A stretch of DNA of 64,000 bases from Paenibacillus senegalensis JC66 (GCF_000285515.1 NZ_HE610957.1:346116-410115); one strand, 5' to 3'; counted from the stretch's first letter, positions 53,501 through 62,475 are shown. Notes: generated from the letters alone by a model not told the origin. Translations and numbers: made by a program.

Positions 53501-55156
53501 TTATTGACTATCCACAAAACGATCGTAAGCGGCTTGATACTGCTCCAACACTCTCTCAATACCCATGCTTTCCAAACGCTCGATTACGGAAGGGTACTGT
53601 TCTACAGGGGTACGACCCATAATGATCGCATTGATCGTTTCGTCTACATAAGTCTGGATGTCCGCCATTCCCGATACGGCGATATCGCTTTCCTCTGATG
53701 TGAATTGAATAGGCGGCAGTTTGAAATCAAAGTCCAGATAATCAGCAAAGTTAATTAATGGATTTTCGGTTTGTCCATTAGCTGTTTGAATTTGTCTGGA
53801 ATAACGCGGATCTTCAACGGTAGCCCAGCTTCCGCCGCCAATCGTATGGTTAAGCAGAACTTGCGTATTCGTTAATCCATCTTGCGGATACAGCACTTCA
53901 TCTTTATACACGGGCTCTCCATCCACAAGATCGTAGGAAACTCCTTCAACACCGAAGTTGTTCAAGATAATTCCTTCTTCGGAATATTGATAATCGAGCC
54001 ACTTAATCACTTCTTCCGGATGATTGGTTTGGGAAGAGACGGCGAGTCCCAAGGCAGCAGCCGGATAACGGAAGGAAACATGACGCTGATCGCCGCGCGG
54101 TCCTTTAGGAGGAGCAACCGGTACAATTTTAAATGTGTCGTGCTTGCCTTCCATCAGAGTTGTAAAGTTACCCATGTACGAGCCGGCCCAGCCAAACCAG
54201 GCGCCCGCCACGTCTGTCGTTACTTTTTCCGTCAAGCTTTGGAAGGTGGTATCGACCAGATAATTCGTATCCAGCAAGCGCTCTTCGTAAAGTCGATTCA
54301 AATACTCAACTACTTCCTGGAAGCGGGGATCATAAGGACCGTACTTCACTTCACCGTTTTCCACAAAGAAATCCATATCGACGCCGAATGCCGGAGCAAA
54401 CAGATACATGATATTTCTGAGTGAAACCGTAACCAATGGGATCTCATCTTGCGAACCGTTTTCATTAGGATCGCCTTCTCTGAAAGCTTTCAGCATTTCG
54501 TACCAATCTTCAGTAGTCTCCGGCGCATCCAGTCCAAGCTTATCCAGCCAGTCCTGCCTGACTTGCGGAAACATCTGCGTCAAGTTATCGCTGTTAAGCA
54601 TGATGTTCGGCAGATAATAGATATGACCTTCGGGAGATGTAATTTGTCCGCGAATCTCCGGATTCTCATCCAAAATTCTTTTCAGGTTAGGTGCATGCTC
54701 ATCAATCAAATCTTCCAGCGGAAGCAGAGCCCCTTGATTCCCATACTTGGCAGCTTCTTTATCCCAGGCAGAGTGATAAATTATGTCAGGCAATCGCCCG
54801 GATGACATCAGCAAGTTAAAAGCTTCTTCACTCGCCTCGGAGGCATGCTGGAAATCAATATGAATATTTGTGTTTTCTTCCATCTTCTGAAAGGAGAGCT
54901 TCTCGTTAAAGTTCGTCCCTCTGAAGTTACCTCCAGCTGGAGACCACAGCGACAAGGTGAGCTTCTCATCCACGATCGGCACCTGCAAGCCGCCGACGTC
55001 TCTTTTCTCTGCGGATGATGACGGCGGAGCAGATTCACCGCTCGGGGAACTGCTAGGAGCTGATCCTCCATTATTGCTGCTGCTGCATGCCGATAATAGT
55101 AAAGCCAATGTTAAAGAGACAATGACATAATTCTTTTTATTGTTGACTGCACTCAT
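53501..55156 (-). CDS. lplA: extracellular sugar-binding lipoprotein (LplA-like)
   Basis: A 551-residue solute-binding protein of the large Paenibacillus LplA/YtcQ type. The ATG at 55156 follows GGGGAGGTC. A lipoprotein signal of about 25 residues ends in LLLSAC (lipobox), followed by a Ser/Gly/Pro linker. Mature-domain signatures are LTLSLWSP, MEENTNIHIDFQHAS, FNLLMSSGRLPDIIYH and the late INAIIMGRTPVEQYPSVIERLES. It should bind an oligosaccharide outside the membrane. It is the first gene of the operon, downstream of a consensus promoter and cre site, with a leader of about 240 nt. Confidence 0.92.
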   Translation of the reverse strand: MSAVNNKKNYVIVSLTLALLLSACSSSNNGGSAPSSSPSGESAPPSSSAEKRDVGGLQVPIVDEKLTLSLWSPAGGNFRGTNFNEKLSFQKMEENTNIHIDFQHASEASEEAFNLLMSSGRLPDIIYHSAWDKEAAKYGNQGALLPLEDLIDEHAPNLKRILDENPEIRGQITSPEGHIYYLPNIMLNSDNLTQMFPQVRQDWLDKLGLDAPETTEDWYEMLKAFREGDPNENGSQDEIPLVTVSLRNIMYLFAPAFGVDMDFFVENGEVKYGPYDPRFQEVVEYLNRLYEERLLDTNYLVDTTFQSLTEKVTTDVAGAWFGWAGSYMGNFTTLMEGKHDTFKIVPVAPPKGPRGDQRHVSFRYPAAALGLAVSSQTNHPEEVIKWLDYQYSEEGIILNNFGVEGVSYDLVDGEPVYKDEVLYPQDGLTNTQVLLNHTIGGGSWATVEDPRYSRQIQTANGQTENPLINFADYLDFDFKLPPIQFTSEESDIAVSGMADIQTYVDETINAIIMGRTPVEQYPSVIERLESMGIERVLEQYQAAYDRFVDSQ

Positions 55157-55401
55157 TGATTGCTTGACCTCCCCATTAGGAATAAAGTTAACCATCACCA
55201 CATATACATCAGAACAATCATTACTCCCAGCACATGTACATCACCAATCACTAGGAGCTTGTTAACTGACCCACTTCCTTTCCTTTTAAAAATCTGCCGT
55301 TGATAGCCAGAAGAGAGTTATATTGCTGCCCTAATTGATTCACAACCCGTTTAATAAATGCAATATAAACCCTTTATCTGATATACAACTGATGTATTTC
55401 G

Positions 55402-55430
55402 ATTATATGATTAGCTGTAAGCGTTGTCAA
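55402..55430 (-). promoter_or_regulatory. consensus sigma-A promoter with overlapping cre site
   Basis: On the minus strand TTGACA (complement of 55425-55430), exactly 17 bases, then TATAAT (complement of 55402-55407) is a perfect sigma-A promoter. TGTAAGCGTTGTCA (55416-55429) matches the cre consensus TGWAANCGNTNWCA at all 14 positions and covers the -35 and spacer. CcpA binding would therefore repress the operon. Confidence 0.9.
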
Positions 55431-55456
55431 TGAAATTTTTGTCGAAATATGCATGC

Positions 55457-55492
55457 AAAAAACCGCACACAGCCCGAAACCTGCATGCGGTC
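55457..55492 (-). terminator. terminator of the GntR-SBP gene
   Basis: ACCGCATGCAG and CTGTGTGCGGT (minus-strand arms, plus 55491 to 55461) form a stem with an 8-base loop and two mismatches, followed by TTTTTTG. It lies about 120 bases past the stop. Confidence 0.8.
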
Positions 55493-55611
55493 AGCATTTC
55501 AAATCTGATGTCCAAATTAAGTCCAAATAACAACTCCATCAACTAGATTTACATTAATTGCATCCCGGATTTTTCAAAAGCGTGAAATCAGCTTCGGGTT
55601 CATGTAGAATT

Positions 55612-57024
55612 TTAATTAAAAACTTGCGCCGGAGCGTTAGCTTCGGAATACCATTTGCCGAGTTCATCCAGAAGCGTCTGCTCATCAATCATATTAGACC
55701 AATATGCGTTTAGGCTGCGGTTAAACCTTCGCAGCACTTTGATCGGAATGCCAAGCTCGCGATGATAGAAGAAGGTCGGCAGCAGCTCCCTGTACATCAA
55801 ATAGCGGGATGGACGATTCAGCTCGTTTGTCACCTGCATCTCCGCTATTTGTTTCTTCGCCGGTATGCTTACGGTGCGTTGGCGAATGACGGTTTGAGCT
55901 TCCGTAGAGACAAGAAACTCCACCAGCTTGCGGGCTGCATCCTTCACCTTGGAGCTGGCTACGATACCTGTTCCGATCGTGATCAGCAGGGACTTTTGCG
56001 GATCCCTTCTTTCCAATGTCGGCAGTGGGGATACATCATAATCGAGAGGGGAATGTCTTAACTGATTCAAGTTAAAATAAGAGGTCAGCACCATGGATAC
56101 CTGACCCTGCTTAAACAGCGGAATCGTGGCATCATCATGATCACCGGCCAAATATTTCGGGAAGATGGTATGATTATTAACGAGCTTGCTGTACACTTTC
56201 AAGCTATGGGCGGTTTGCGGGCCGAGTGTGCGCCGCTTGAGATCGTCCTCCACGATGTGGAGCCCTCCCTGCAGTAAAAAGACGGAATAGCGGTTCTCGG
56301 AGGCCGGAACAAAATAGACGGAATGACGGCCCCGCGCTTCCGACAATTTTTCCGCTGCATGAATCAGATCATTCCATGTCCAGTAGCTGTCCGGTTCTGT
56401 TAGATTGGCTTCTTCGAAATGAGCCCGATTGTAACACAGCACAACCGGAGAAAATGAGATCGGGTACGCATATAGCTGTTCCTCATGCCGAAACGCCTCT
56501 AACGTAATCGGGTACAGCTCCTCATGATTCTCAAGCGGATCCAGCATCTGGTGGATTCCCCGCTCCACCATCTCCTGAAATTGCAGACTGTTAAAAGTTA
56601 CAACGTCGAGAAACCCGCTCTCCATCATTTCCAAAGCAGACTGTACATGCTCAAAATTGTTTAGCGAGATCGGATTAACATGGATGCCCGGATTTAACCT
56701 ATGGAACTCAGTCAGCAGATCATCAAGCAAAAAATCGCTGCTTAAAGTCGGGTTGCAGCCGAAGTTGATGCGGATTTTCTCTTGCACCGCATCTGTGACC
56801 ATGCTGCCTACACGGTCTATTTTAACGATTAGCCCTTCCTCCACCAGCTGTTCCAGCCCTTTCCGGACAGATTTGTTGCTAAGCTGAAACTGCTTGGCCA
56901 GCGTGCTTTCGGACGGCAGATAGCTGCCCGCTTGACGCGACCCGTTTAAAATATCGGTACGTATTTTACTGACAAAGCTCTCGAGACGTTCCTGGAACGA
57001 TCGTCGCCCTGATTTATTATTCAT
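55612..57024 (-). CDS. GntR regulator fused to a solute-binding-protein domain
   Basis: A 470-residue cytoplasmic fusion. The ATG at 57024 follows AGGGG; a TTG two codons earlier opens the longer frame. Residues 1-75 are a GntR winged helix (ILNGSRQAGSYLPSESTLAKQFQLSNKSVRKGLEQLVEEGLI). From about residue 80 the protein reads like a type 1 extracellular solute-binding protein: RINFGCNPTLSSDFLLDDLLTEFHRLNPGIHVNPIS, FLDVVTFNSLQFQEM, PISFSPVVLCYNRAHF, YWTWNDLIHAAEKL, PLFKQGQVSMVLTSYF. No signal peptide is present. It replaces the usual UTRA/FCD sensor by an SBP fold, probably to sense the sugar imported by the next operon. It has its own terminator. Confidence 0.88.
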   Translation of the reverse strand: MNNKSGRRSFQERLESFVSKIRTDILNGSRQAGSYLPSESTLAKQFQLSNKSVRKGLEQLVEEGLIVKIDRVGSMVTDAVQEKIRINFGCNPTLSSDFLLDDLLTEFHRLNPGIHVNPISLNNFEHVQSALEMMESGFLDVVTFNSLQFQEMVERGIHQMLDPLENHEELYPITLEAFRHEEQLYAYPISFSPVVLCYNRAHFEEANLTEPDSYWTWNDLIHAAEKLSEARGRHSVYFVPASENRYSVFLLQGGLHIVEDDLKRRTLGPQTAHSLKVYSKLVNNHTIFPKYLAGDHDDATIPLFKQGQVSMVLTSYFNLNQLRHSPLDYDVSPLPTLERRDPQKSLLITIGTGIVASSKVKDAARKLVEFLVSTEAQTVIRQRTVSIPAKKQIAEMQVTNELNRPSRYLMYRELLPTFFYHRELGIPIKVLRRFNRSLNAYWSNMIDEQTLLDELGKWYSEANAPAQVFN

Positions 57025-57118
57025 GTACAAAACCCCTAATTATTAAGTCGATTTACATCAGCATCTCTATTTTCCACGATACGTTCTCCCCTGTCAACTT
57101 AATCAAGGCACTTAATTC

Positions 57119-57745
57119 TTATTTTTCCACTTTATGGCGGGAAGCATTGATTGGCTCAAGGTGAATGACCTGATGACAAATCCGGTGCAGCAATGCATGG
57201 TCATGGCTGATCACGAGCAGACCCAGCTTGCGCTGTTCGGCCAGAGTAAGCACCGCATGCCAAATCTGCGCTTGAGACAAGGCATCCAGCATAGCAGTCA
57301 TTTCATCTGCAATGAGAAATCGGGTCTCGGGACCTAGGGCCCTCAAGATCGCAATTCGCTGCAATTCCCCTCCCGAAAGCTCGCTGGGCCAGCGCCGCAG
57401 CCACTCTCTTTCAATTCCGAGCGCATCGAGGAGAGATTCATCCATCGCATGGCCCTCACTTGCCGATTGAGACAAAAGCCAGCGCGGATTAAGTGTTGTT
57501 TCCGGGTGCTGAAAAACAAGCTGGACCGGATGATATCCCCCCGCGGGCAAGCTTTGGCCATTCAGCAGAACCTCCCCTTCATGAGGGTGGCCGTAGCCGG
57601 CCAGCAGTCGGGCCAGTGTAGTTTTTCCCGTTCCGCTAGGTCCTGTAAGTCCTAAGATTTGTCCCCGCCGCACCGTTAGATCAAGCTGCCTTAACACCCA
57701 TCGCGCATTATACCGATATCCGAGCCGCTTTGCTTCAAGTAGCAT
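57119..57745 (-). CDS. nikE: Nik/Opp-type ABC transporter ATPase (second)
   Basis: A 208-residue ATPase, short for the family (usually about 260). Motifs are Walker A GPSGTGKTT, Q-loop LVFQHPETTLNP, signature LSGGELQR, Walker B FLIADEMTAMLD and H-loop VISHDHALL. The first catalytic Glu is present in ADE. It lacks the C-terminal oligopeptide extension and ends soon after the H-loop. The ATG follows GAGGTGAGG and overlaps the upstream ATPase gene by 11 bases. It is the last gene of the nik-like operon. Nickel or short-peptide import is inferred from similarity of the permeases and binding protein. Confidence 0.85.
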   Translation of the reverse strand: MLLEAKRLGYRYNARWVLRQLDLTVRRGQILGLTGPSGTGKTTLARLLAGYGHPHEGEVLLNGQSLPAGGYHPVQLVFQHPETTLNPRWLLSQSASEGHAMDESLLDALGIEREWLRRWPSELSGGELQRIAILRALGPETRFLIADEMTAMLDALSQAQIWHAVLTLAEQRKLGLLVISHDHALLHRICHQVIHLEPINASRHKVEK

Positions 57746-58871
57746 GGATGCACCTCACCTCACCGGCCCTCCATGAGCGCAGCAGTGGACGTTCCAAGCG
57801 GCATTCCGGGCTAGCCATGCTGCACCTTGGCGCAAACAAGCATCCTGGGGGCAGTGCCGCCGGATGCGGCTGCACTCCTGGGAGGGGGACAAATCCATTT
57901 TCCGGAAGAGCTCGCCACAGGGCCTTCGTGTAAGGATGCCTGAGCCGTTCTCCAGCTCCTGTAAAGTCTTCTGACAAGGCAGCTTCTACCGTTGTGCCGG
58001 CATAGAGGACGACAACCCGGTCGGCATAGCGGATGGCTGCTTGAATATCATGCGTGATCAACAGTACAGCTGCTCCGGCCCCGGCTCGCTCACGGAGATG
58101 GCGAAGTGTTTCCGTGATCACTTCCTGATCAAGTCCTGGTGTCGGCTCATCGGCAACAATAAGCCTGGCTTCATGGACAAGCGCGGAAGCGACAAGCACC
58201 CGTCTGGCCATGCCGCCGGAAAGCTCATGCGGATATTGCCGGTCCACCCGGGGGTCCAGCCCGTAGCGGGCAAAGACGCTTTGCTGCGCCTCTCCTGCTT
58301 GCCGCTTAACCTTAAGCCGCGCACGCCAAGATTTCAGAGCAGATGAGCTGAGCAAATATCGGCGGCTGGCCCGCTGGCTGCGGCTGTCATCCGGAATCCG
58401 CTCCTCAGGCTGTGACCTGAACGCCAAGCGCACCTGCTTGCCCGCTTTCATAAGCGGGTTTAAGGAAGCGACCGACTGCGGCACAAATGCAAGCTCCGTT
58501 CCGCGCAATCGGGCTTGCCGCTCAGGAGTTAACGGTTCGCCTGCATAAGTCATCTTTCCAGATACCGCTGCATTTGCCGGCAAGATGCCGAGAATCGCCT
58601 GGGCAAGCAAGCTTTTTCCAGAACCGCTCGCTCCGACGATTGCAACCATCTCTCCCGCATTTACTCTCAAGCTCAAGTCCGAAATGACCTGCAAGCTCTG
58701 CCTGTGCAGCCCTCTTGTATAATGTTCCATTCTCACCGCAAGCTGTCCAATCTCTAACAACGGTGAATGCCGCCCATATTGGTCGGCACGCTGCGGCACA
58801 GTTGCCCTAGAATAGTCTGCTGAATCATCAGCAGGATGAAGTTGATCGTTATGGGCCAGCATAGTATTCAT
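57735..58871 (-). CDS. nikD: Nik/Opp-type ABC transporter ATPase (first)
   Basis: A 378-residue ATPase starting at the ATG 58871 after GGAGGAGGAG. Walker A is GASGSGKS, the Q-loop is AFVPQSVASLNPLMK, the signature is LSGGMARR, Walker B is LIVADEPTPGLDQ and the H-loop is ITHDIQAAI. It carries the oligopeptide-type C-terminal extension with a Cys cluster (ALPPGCLFAPRCSMASPECR), which in Opp/Dpp ATPases holds an iron-sulfur site. It is longer than usual because of an Arg/Lys-rich insert of about 45 residues between the Q-loop and the signature. It is coupled to the downstream ATPase gene. Confidence 0.87.
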   Translation of the reverse strand: MNTMLAHNDQLHPADDSADYSRATVPQRADQYGRHSPLLEIGQLAVRMEHYTRGLHRQSLQVISDLSLRVNAGEMVAIVGASGSGKSLLAQAILGILPANAAVSGKMTYAGEPLTPERQARLRGTELAFVPQSVASLNPLMKAGKQVRLAFRSQPEERIPDDSRSQRASRRYLLSSSALKSWRARLKVKRQAGEAQQSVFARYGLDPRVDRQYPHELSGGMARRVLVASALVHEARLIVADEPTPGLDQEVITETLRHLRERAGAGAAVLLITHDIQAAIRYADRVVVLYAGTTVEAALSEDFTGAGERLRHPYTKALWRALPENGFVPLPGVQPHPAALPPGCLFAPRCSMASPECRLERPLLRSWRAGEVRCIHAT

Positions 58872-58900
58872 ATCTCCTCCTCCTTCCCTCGTCAACCCCT

Positions 58901-59803
58901 TCAACGTTTATTCATATAAGGGAGTGCAGCACTAGGCTGCAGCCATCGGCGTACATTGCGGCTGAGCCAATCGACCAAACCAACGGTAATCAGCAGCGCA
59001 AGCCCGGGAAAAAAGGCAAGCCACCACAACCCCGCCGACATATATCTCATGGATTCAGATAAAATAATGCCTATCGCCGGCTCATGCGGAGGCAAGCCTA
59101 ATCCTAAAAAGCTTAGCGCAGCTTCATGTAATATGGCGTGCGGAAATAACAGCATAGCCCCGACGAAAAGCTGCGGCAGAAGGTGAGGCATAAAATGCCG
59201 CGTTGCGATCCACCAGCGGCCTCGCCCCAAACGCCGGGATATATGCACATACTCTGAGGAGCGCAGCTGCAATACCTCTGCGCGAATCAAACGGGCCAAA
59301 CTAGGCCAATGGGTAAGTGCAATTCCGATTAATACCCCCTTGGCCCCGCCGCCCAGACTGAAGGAGATGAGAATTAAAGCAACCAGATGGGGAACGCCAA
59401 GGAATAAATCAATCAGCCAGGAAATAGCGGCATCCACTTGCTTCCCCATCGTCCCTGCCAGCAATCCCAGGGCAAGCGCGACCAAAGCGCTGAGCATCGC
59501 GGCTGCCATTCCAATCCCGATGCTGAGCGTCAACCCCTTCATCGTCCGGGCCAGCATATCTCTGCCCAGCCAATCGGTGCCAAACCAATAGGTCCATGAA
59601 GGCGGAAGATTGCGGTTGTCAGGCGCAGTTAACAGCCGCTCGGGATCAAGCAGCAGGCCGGAACCTATCAGAATCAGCAGCGCTGCAAGCGCCAGGCCGC
59701 CGCTCAGCAGCGTCCTGAAGCGTAAGCTTGCGCTTTTGGAAGCATCTTCTGTGCGGGGATGAGGTTCAGATGAAATACGGAAGGATGAAAATCGCTTGCT
59801 CAT
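58901..59803 (-). CDS. nikC: Nik/Opp-type ABC transporter permease (NikC-like)
   Basis: A 300-residue DppC/NikC-type permease. The ATG at 59803 overlaps the stop of the upstream permease (ATGA) and follows GGGAGGGAGGAG; a longer frame to 60073 is an artefact of the other reading frame of nikB. An N-terminal cytoplasmic stretch precedes six helices. Typical segments are YWFGTDWLGRDMLARTMKG, the binding-protein-dependent permease loop ISRRLGRGRWWIATRHFMPHLLP and ALSFLGLGLPPHEPAIGIIL. Confidence 0.9.
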   Translation of the reverse strand: MSKRFSSFRISSEPHPRTEDASKSASLRFRTLLSGGLALAALLILIGSGLLLDPERLLTAPDNRNLPPSWTYWFGTDWLGRDMLARTMKGLTLSIGIGMAAAMLSALVALALGLLAGTMGKQVDAAISWLIDLFLGVPHLVALILISFSLGGGAKGVLIGIALTHWPSLARLIRAEVLQLRSSEYVHISRRLGRGRWWIATRHFMPHLLPQLFVGAMLLFPHAILHEAALSFLGLGLPPHEPAIGIILSESMRYMSAGLWWLAFFPGLALLITVGLVDWLSRNVRRWLQPSAALPYMNKR

Positions 59804-60813
59804 AGGCTCCTCCCTCCCCGCATCCGGGGATCCACTATGCGGTAAAGCAAATCCGCCATAGTATTCCCGGCAAAAACAAACACGGCACTGCAGAGTACGA
59901 TGCCTAACAGCAGCGGTACATCGCTCCGTAAACCGGCTTGCACAACGGCTTGACCCAATCCCGGATAAGCAAACACCTGCTCGGCCAGCACCGCACCGCC
60001 AAATAATTCGCTGAACGATGCGAAATGCAGGGTAAGGGCGGGAAGCGAAACGTTGCGCATAGCGTGCCTGCAATACAGAAGCCAGCCGCGTTCTCCTCTC
60101 GCCCTGGCCATAAGCATGTAAGGAGTTGCCAGCACATCAAGCACCTTCTGCCGAGTATGCAGGGTGACATGAGCAACGCCGAGCAGGCTTAAGGTAAAGG
60201 CCGGAAGCGCCAGGTGGCGAATCCGGTCTGCGAGCGTCACGTCTTCGGCAATGATTCCGGCAGGTGCGGCAAGCCCTACCGGAAACCAGCCGAGCCAGAC
60301 CGCGAAGACCATCAGCAGCAGCAGGCCGAGCCAGAAAGTTGGTGTGGAAGCCAGCACAAAGCAATAGCCTTTGATGAGCCTGTCCACCCAGGTTCCGCTG
60401 TTCATGCCTGCCAGCGAGCCGAGCGCAAAGCCGATAAGTCCAGACAGAAGCCAGGCCGCTCCCATTAGGGCCAGCGAAGCAAAAAACCGTTCCTGGATAA
60501 TATCCGCCACAGGAGCTCGGTAAAACGCGGAAGTCCCCATGTCGCCCTGCAGCAGAGCTTTTCCCCAGAGGATAAAGCGTTCCGCCGGCGGCTTGTCGAG
60601 CCCCCAATATTCCGCGATTTGCTGCCTCTGCTCCGCCCCGACTCTCAGCGAATCCGCCTGAACATAGGCCTGTACCGGATCAATAGGCGAGCGGCTGACC
60701 AGCCAGAAGGAAATGACGGCAAGTGCCGTTAGCAGCAGGGCCAGGCGCAGCGCTTTAGCGAGCCCAAACGTAACAAGCTGTTTCCAGAAGCGTTTCTTAG
60801 ATTCGCTCAACAT
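59800..60813 (-). CDS. nikB: Nik/Opp-type ABC transporter permease (NikB-like)
   Basis: A 337-residue DppB/NikB-type permease: a single N-terminal helix, an extracytoplasmic loop with SPIDPVQAYVQADSLRVGAEQR, then five helices. The cytoplasmic loop reads YMLMARARGERGWLLYCRHAMRNVSLPALT. LSGLIGFALGSLAGMNSGTWVDR and VFAYPGLGQAVVQAGLRSDVPLL are family signatures. It begins 3 bases after the binding-protein gene, and its stop overlaps the nikC start. Confidence 0.9.
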   Translation of the reverse strand: MLSESKKRFWKQLVTFGLAKALRLALLLTALAVISFWLVSRSPIDPVQAYVQADSLRVGAEQRQQIAEYWGLDKPPAERFILWGKALLQGDMGTSAFYRAPVADIIQERFFASLALMGAAWLLSGLIGFALGSLAGMNSGTWVDRLIKGYCFVLASTPTFWLGLLLLMVFAVWLGWFPVGLAAPAGIIAEDVTLADRIRHLALPAFTLSLLGVAHVTLHTRQKVLDVLATPYMLMARARGERGWLLYCRHAMRNVSLPALTLHFASFSELFGGAVLAEQVFAYPGLGQAVVQAGLRSDVPLLLGIVLCSAVFVFAGNTMADLLYRIVDPRMRGGRSL

Positions 60814-60816
60814 TTT

Positions 60817-62475
60817 TTATTCCTTCCAGCGCCACTCCGCGATATTATCGGTAATCGGCCAGCCATGTCCATGCGGTTGAATTTTCGGTGTACCTATGGA
60901 GAGCTGCTCGTTAACGAGGTACAGATGCTGGCGGTTAACGAGCCATGCCCACGGCGCATCCCCCATCGCACTAAATCCGGTTGTACCGTCCCACTGGGCC
61001 TTTTGCCAATACTGCAATGCTTCTTCCTCACTCTTGGATGTCAAGGCGAGGTCCAAATAACGATCGACTTCCGGGTTGCTGTAGTAGCCCGGATTGTACC
61101 AGCCGGTTCCCCTTGTTTTGCTGCTGTACAAGTTGTACATCTCGAGAGGATCATAGCTGCCCCAGCCGAACATAACCGCCTGTGAATGCATTTTGCTCGC
61201 GATGTCTTCCCAGCTACCGGCGACTGGTTTTATGTCTATTCCAAGCGGCCGCAAAAAATCCGCTACAGCAATAGCGAGAGATTGGCGGGAGTCATCATTA
61301 GCCAGATAGACGAGCTCGAATTCCGCCCGCAAGCCGTCTTTATCCAAAACGCCGTCTCCATTCTCATCCACCCAACCGGCTTCGGCAAGAAGCGCCTCCG
61401 CTTCCTCAAATCGGCCGTCCTCCATGATCGTGTCCGGATTCCACCAGGGCATTCCGTCTGCAACAGAATAGGCCGGCGTACCGTAGCCTTCAAATACTGC
61501 ATCTATTAATTGCTGGCGATCAACTGCAATGTTAATCGCTTTGCGGATTGCCGGATCGGCAGTCACATCATTTCCGACAGGAATACCTTCTCCGGTCCTT
61601 TCCCCCGAAGGCACCATCGGAAAAGAAATTCCCCGGTTGTCTACGCTATCAAGTGCAACCAGTTCCATCCCGTCTACCGGCCGTTTAGCCAGCATAGCCG
61701 GGATAGCGGCTATATCAACCTGCCCGGCCTGTGCGGCAGCATAAGCAGCGTCTTCCTGCATAAAAACAAAGGTTAGTCTCTTAAAATATGGAACAGGACC
61801 ATAATATTCAGGATTGGCTTCAACAATCAGCTGTTGCCCGGCATCCCACTGAACAAATTGATAGGGTCCGGATCCTACAGGATGCCGTGAGTAGTCAGGC
61901 CCGTGTGCATGCTTCGGCACAATACCGACCGTAATCAGCACATCTACAAAGGTAGATTGGGCTTCTTTGAGCAGAAACCGGACCGTATGCGCGTTGACAG
62001 CCTCTACGGAATCCAGTAATTGCAGATCAACCACGGAGCCGCTGCTAGCTGCTGTTTCAAAAGTATATTGAACATCCTCTGCGGTGAGCGGCTGCCCGTC
62101 TGAGAACAGCACATCATCCCGCAGGGTAACGGTCCACTCGCGCCCATCGTCTGACACTTCATATCCGGAGGCCAGATCATTAACAATGGAGAGCTCCGCA
62201 TCCCGCTTCAAAAGCGTGCTTTGAAACAATGGCGACCCGTAGCGTCCCCAGCCGGTCGTGGGATCAAAGCCTTCCGCCGGTTCCTGGCCAATTGCCAGAA
62301 TGAGCGACCGGGACGGATTGTTAACGTGTTCCGTCGTCCCCTGGACAGGTTCCGGCGATGTGCAGGAGCTAATAAAAAGAACGGCCAGAATAAGAAAAAC
62401 TGTTGGAATAGTTTTAGACAATGCTCTCCGGCATGCTTGCCTATATCCGGTATGGGTACTGCAGTAATGGAACAA
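60817..62475 (-). CDS. nikA: Nik/Opp-type substrate-binding lipoprotein
   Basis: A 552-residue SBP_bac_5 protein. The frame begins with TTG at 62475 at good spacing from AGGAGAG; an inner TTG at 62421 is an alternative. A signal sequence (IPTVFLILAVLFISSC) ends in a lipobox Cys. Diagnostic segments are LILAIGQEPAEGFDPTTGWGRYGSPLFQ, LRDDVLFSDGQPLTAEDVQYTF, GSGPYQFVQWDAGQQLIVEANPEYYGP and IRKAINIAVDRQQLIDAV. The GWGRYGSPLFQSTLL segment resembles SBPs annotated as nickel-binding in Clostridia, but peptides or metal-chelate complexes are equally possible. It is the first gene of a five-gene operon. Confidence 0.9.
   Translation of the reverse strand: MFHYCSTHTGYRQACRRALSKTIPTVFLILAVLFISSCTSPEPVQGTTEHVNNPSRSLILAIGQEPAEGFDPTTGWGRYGSPLFQSTLLKRDAELSIVNDLASGYEVSDDGREWTVTLRDDVLFSDGQPLTAEDVQYTFETAASSGSVVDLQLLDSVEAVNAHTVRFLLKEAQSTFVDVLITVGIVPKHAHGPDYSRHPVGSGPYQFVQWDAGQQLIVEANPEYYGPVPYFKRLTFVFMQEDAAYAAAQAGQVDIAAIPAMLAKRPVDGMELVALDSVDNRGISFPMVPSGERTGEGIPVGNDVTADPAIRKAINIAVDRQQLIDAVFEGYGTPAYSVADGMPWWNPDTIMEDGRFEEAEALLAEAGWVDENGDGVLDKDGLRAEFELVYLANDDSRQSLAIAVADFLRPLGIDIKPVAGSWEDIASKMHSQAVMFGWGSYDPLEMYNLYSSKTRGTGWYNPGYYSNPEVDRYLDLALTSKSEEEALQYWQKAQWDGTTGFSAMGDAPWAWLVNRQHLYLVNEQLSIGTPKIQPHGHGWPITDNIAEWRWKE

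Larger units (their letters stand above)
55157..55611. other. regulatory region of the sugar operon
   Basis: A 455-base gap with no gene. It holds the operon promoter and cre site (55402-55430), a leader of about 240 nt, and the terminator of the GntR-SBP gene (55457-55491). I see no convincing riboswitch fold. Confidence 0.5.

Noticed and set aside
59804-60073. N-terminal extension of the NikC-like permease by 90 codons
   Set aside because: The extension is the wrong frame of nikB, rich in Arg and Cys. The ATG at 59803 has a strong site and ATGA coupling.
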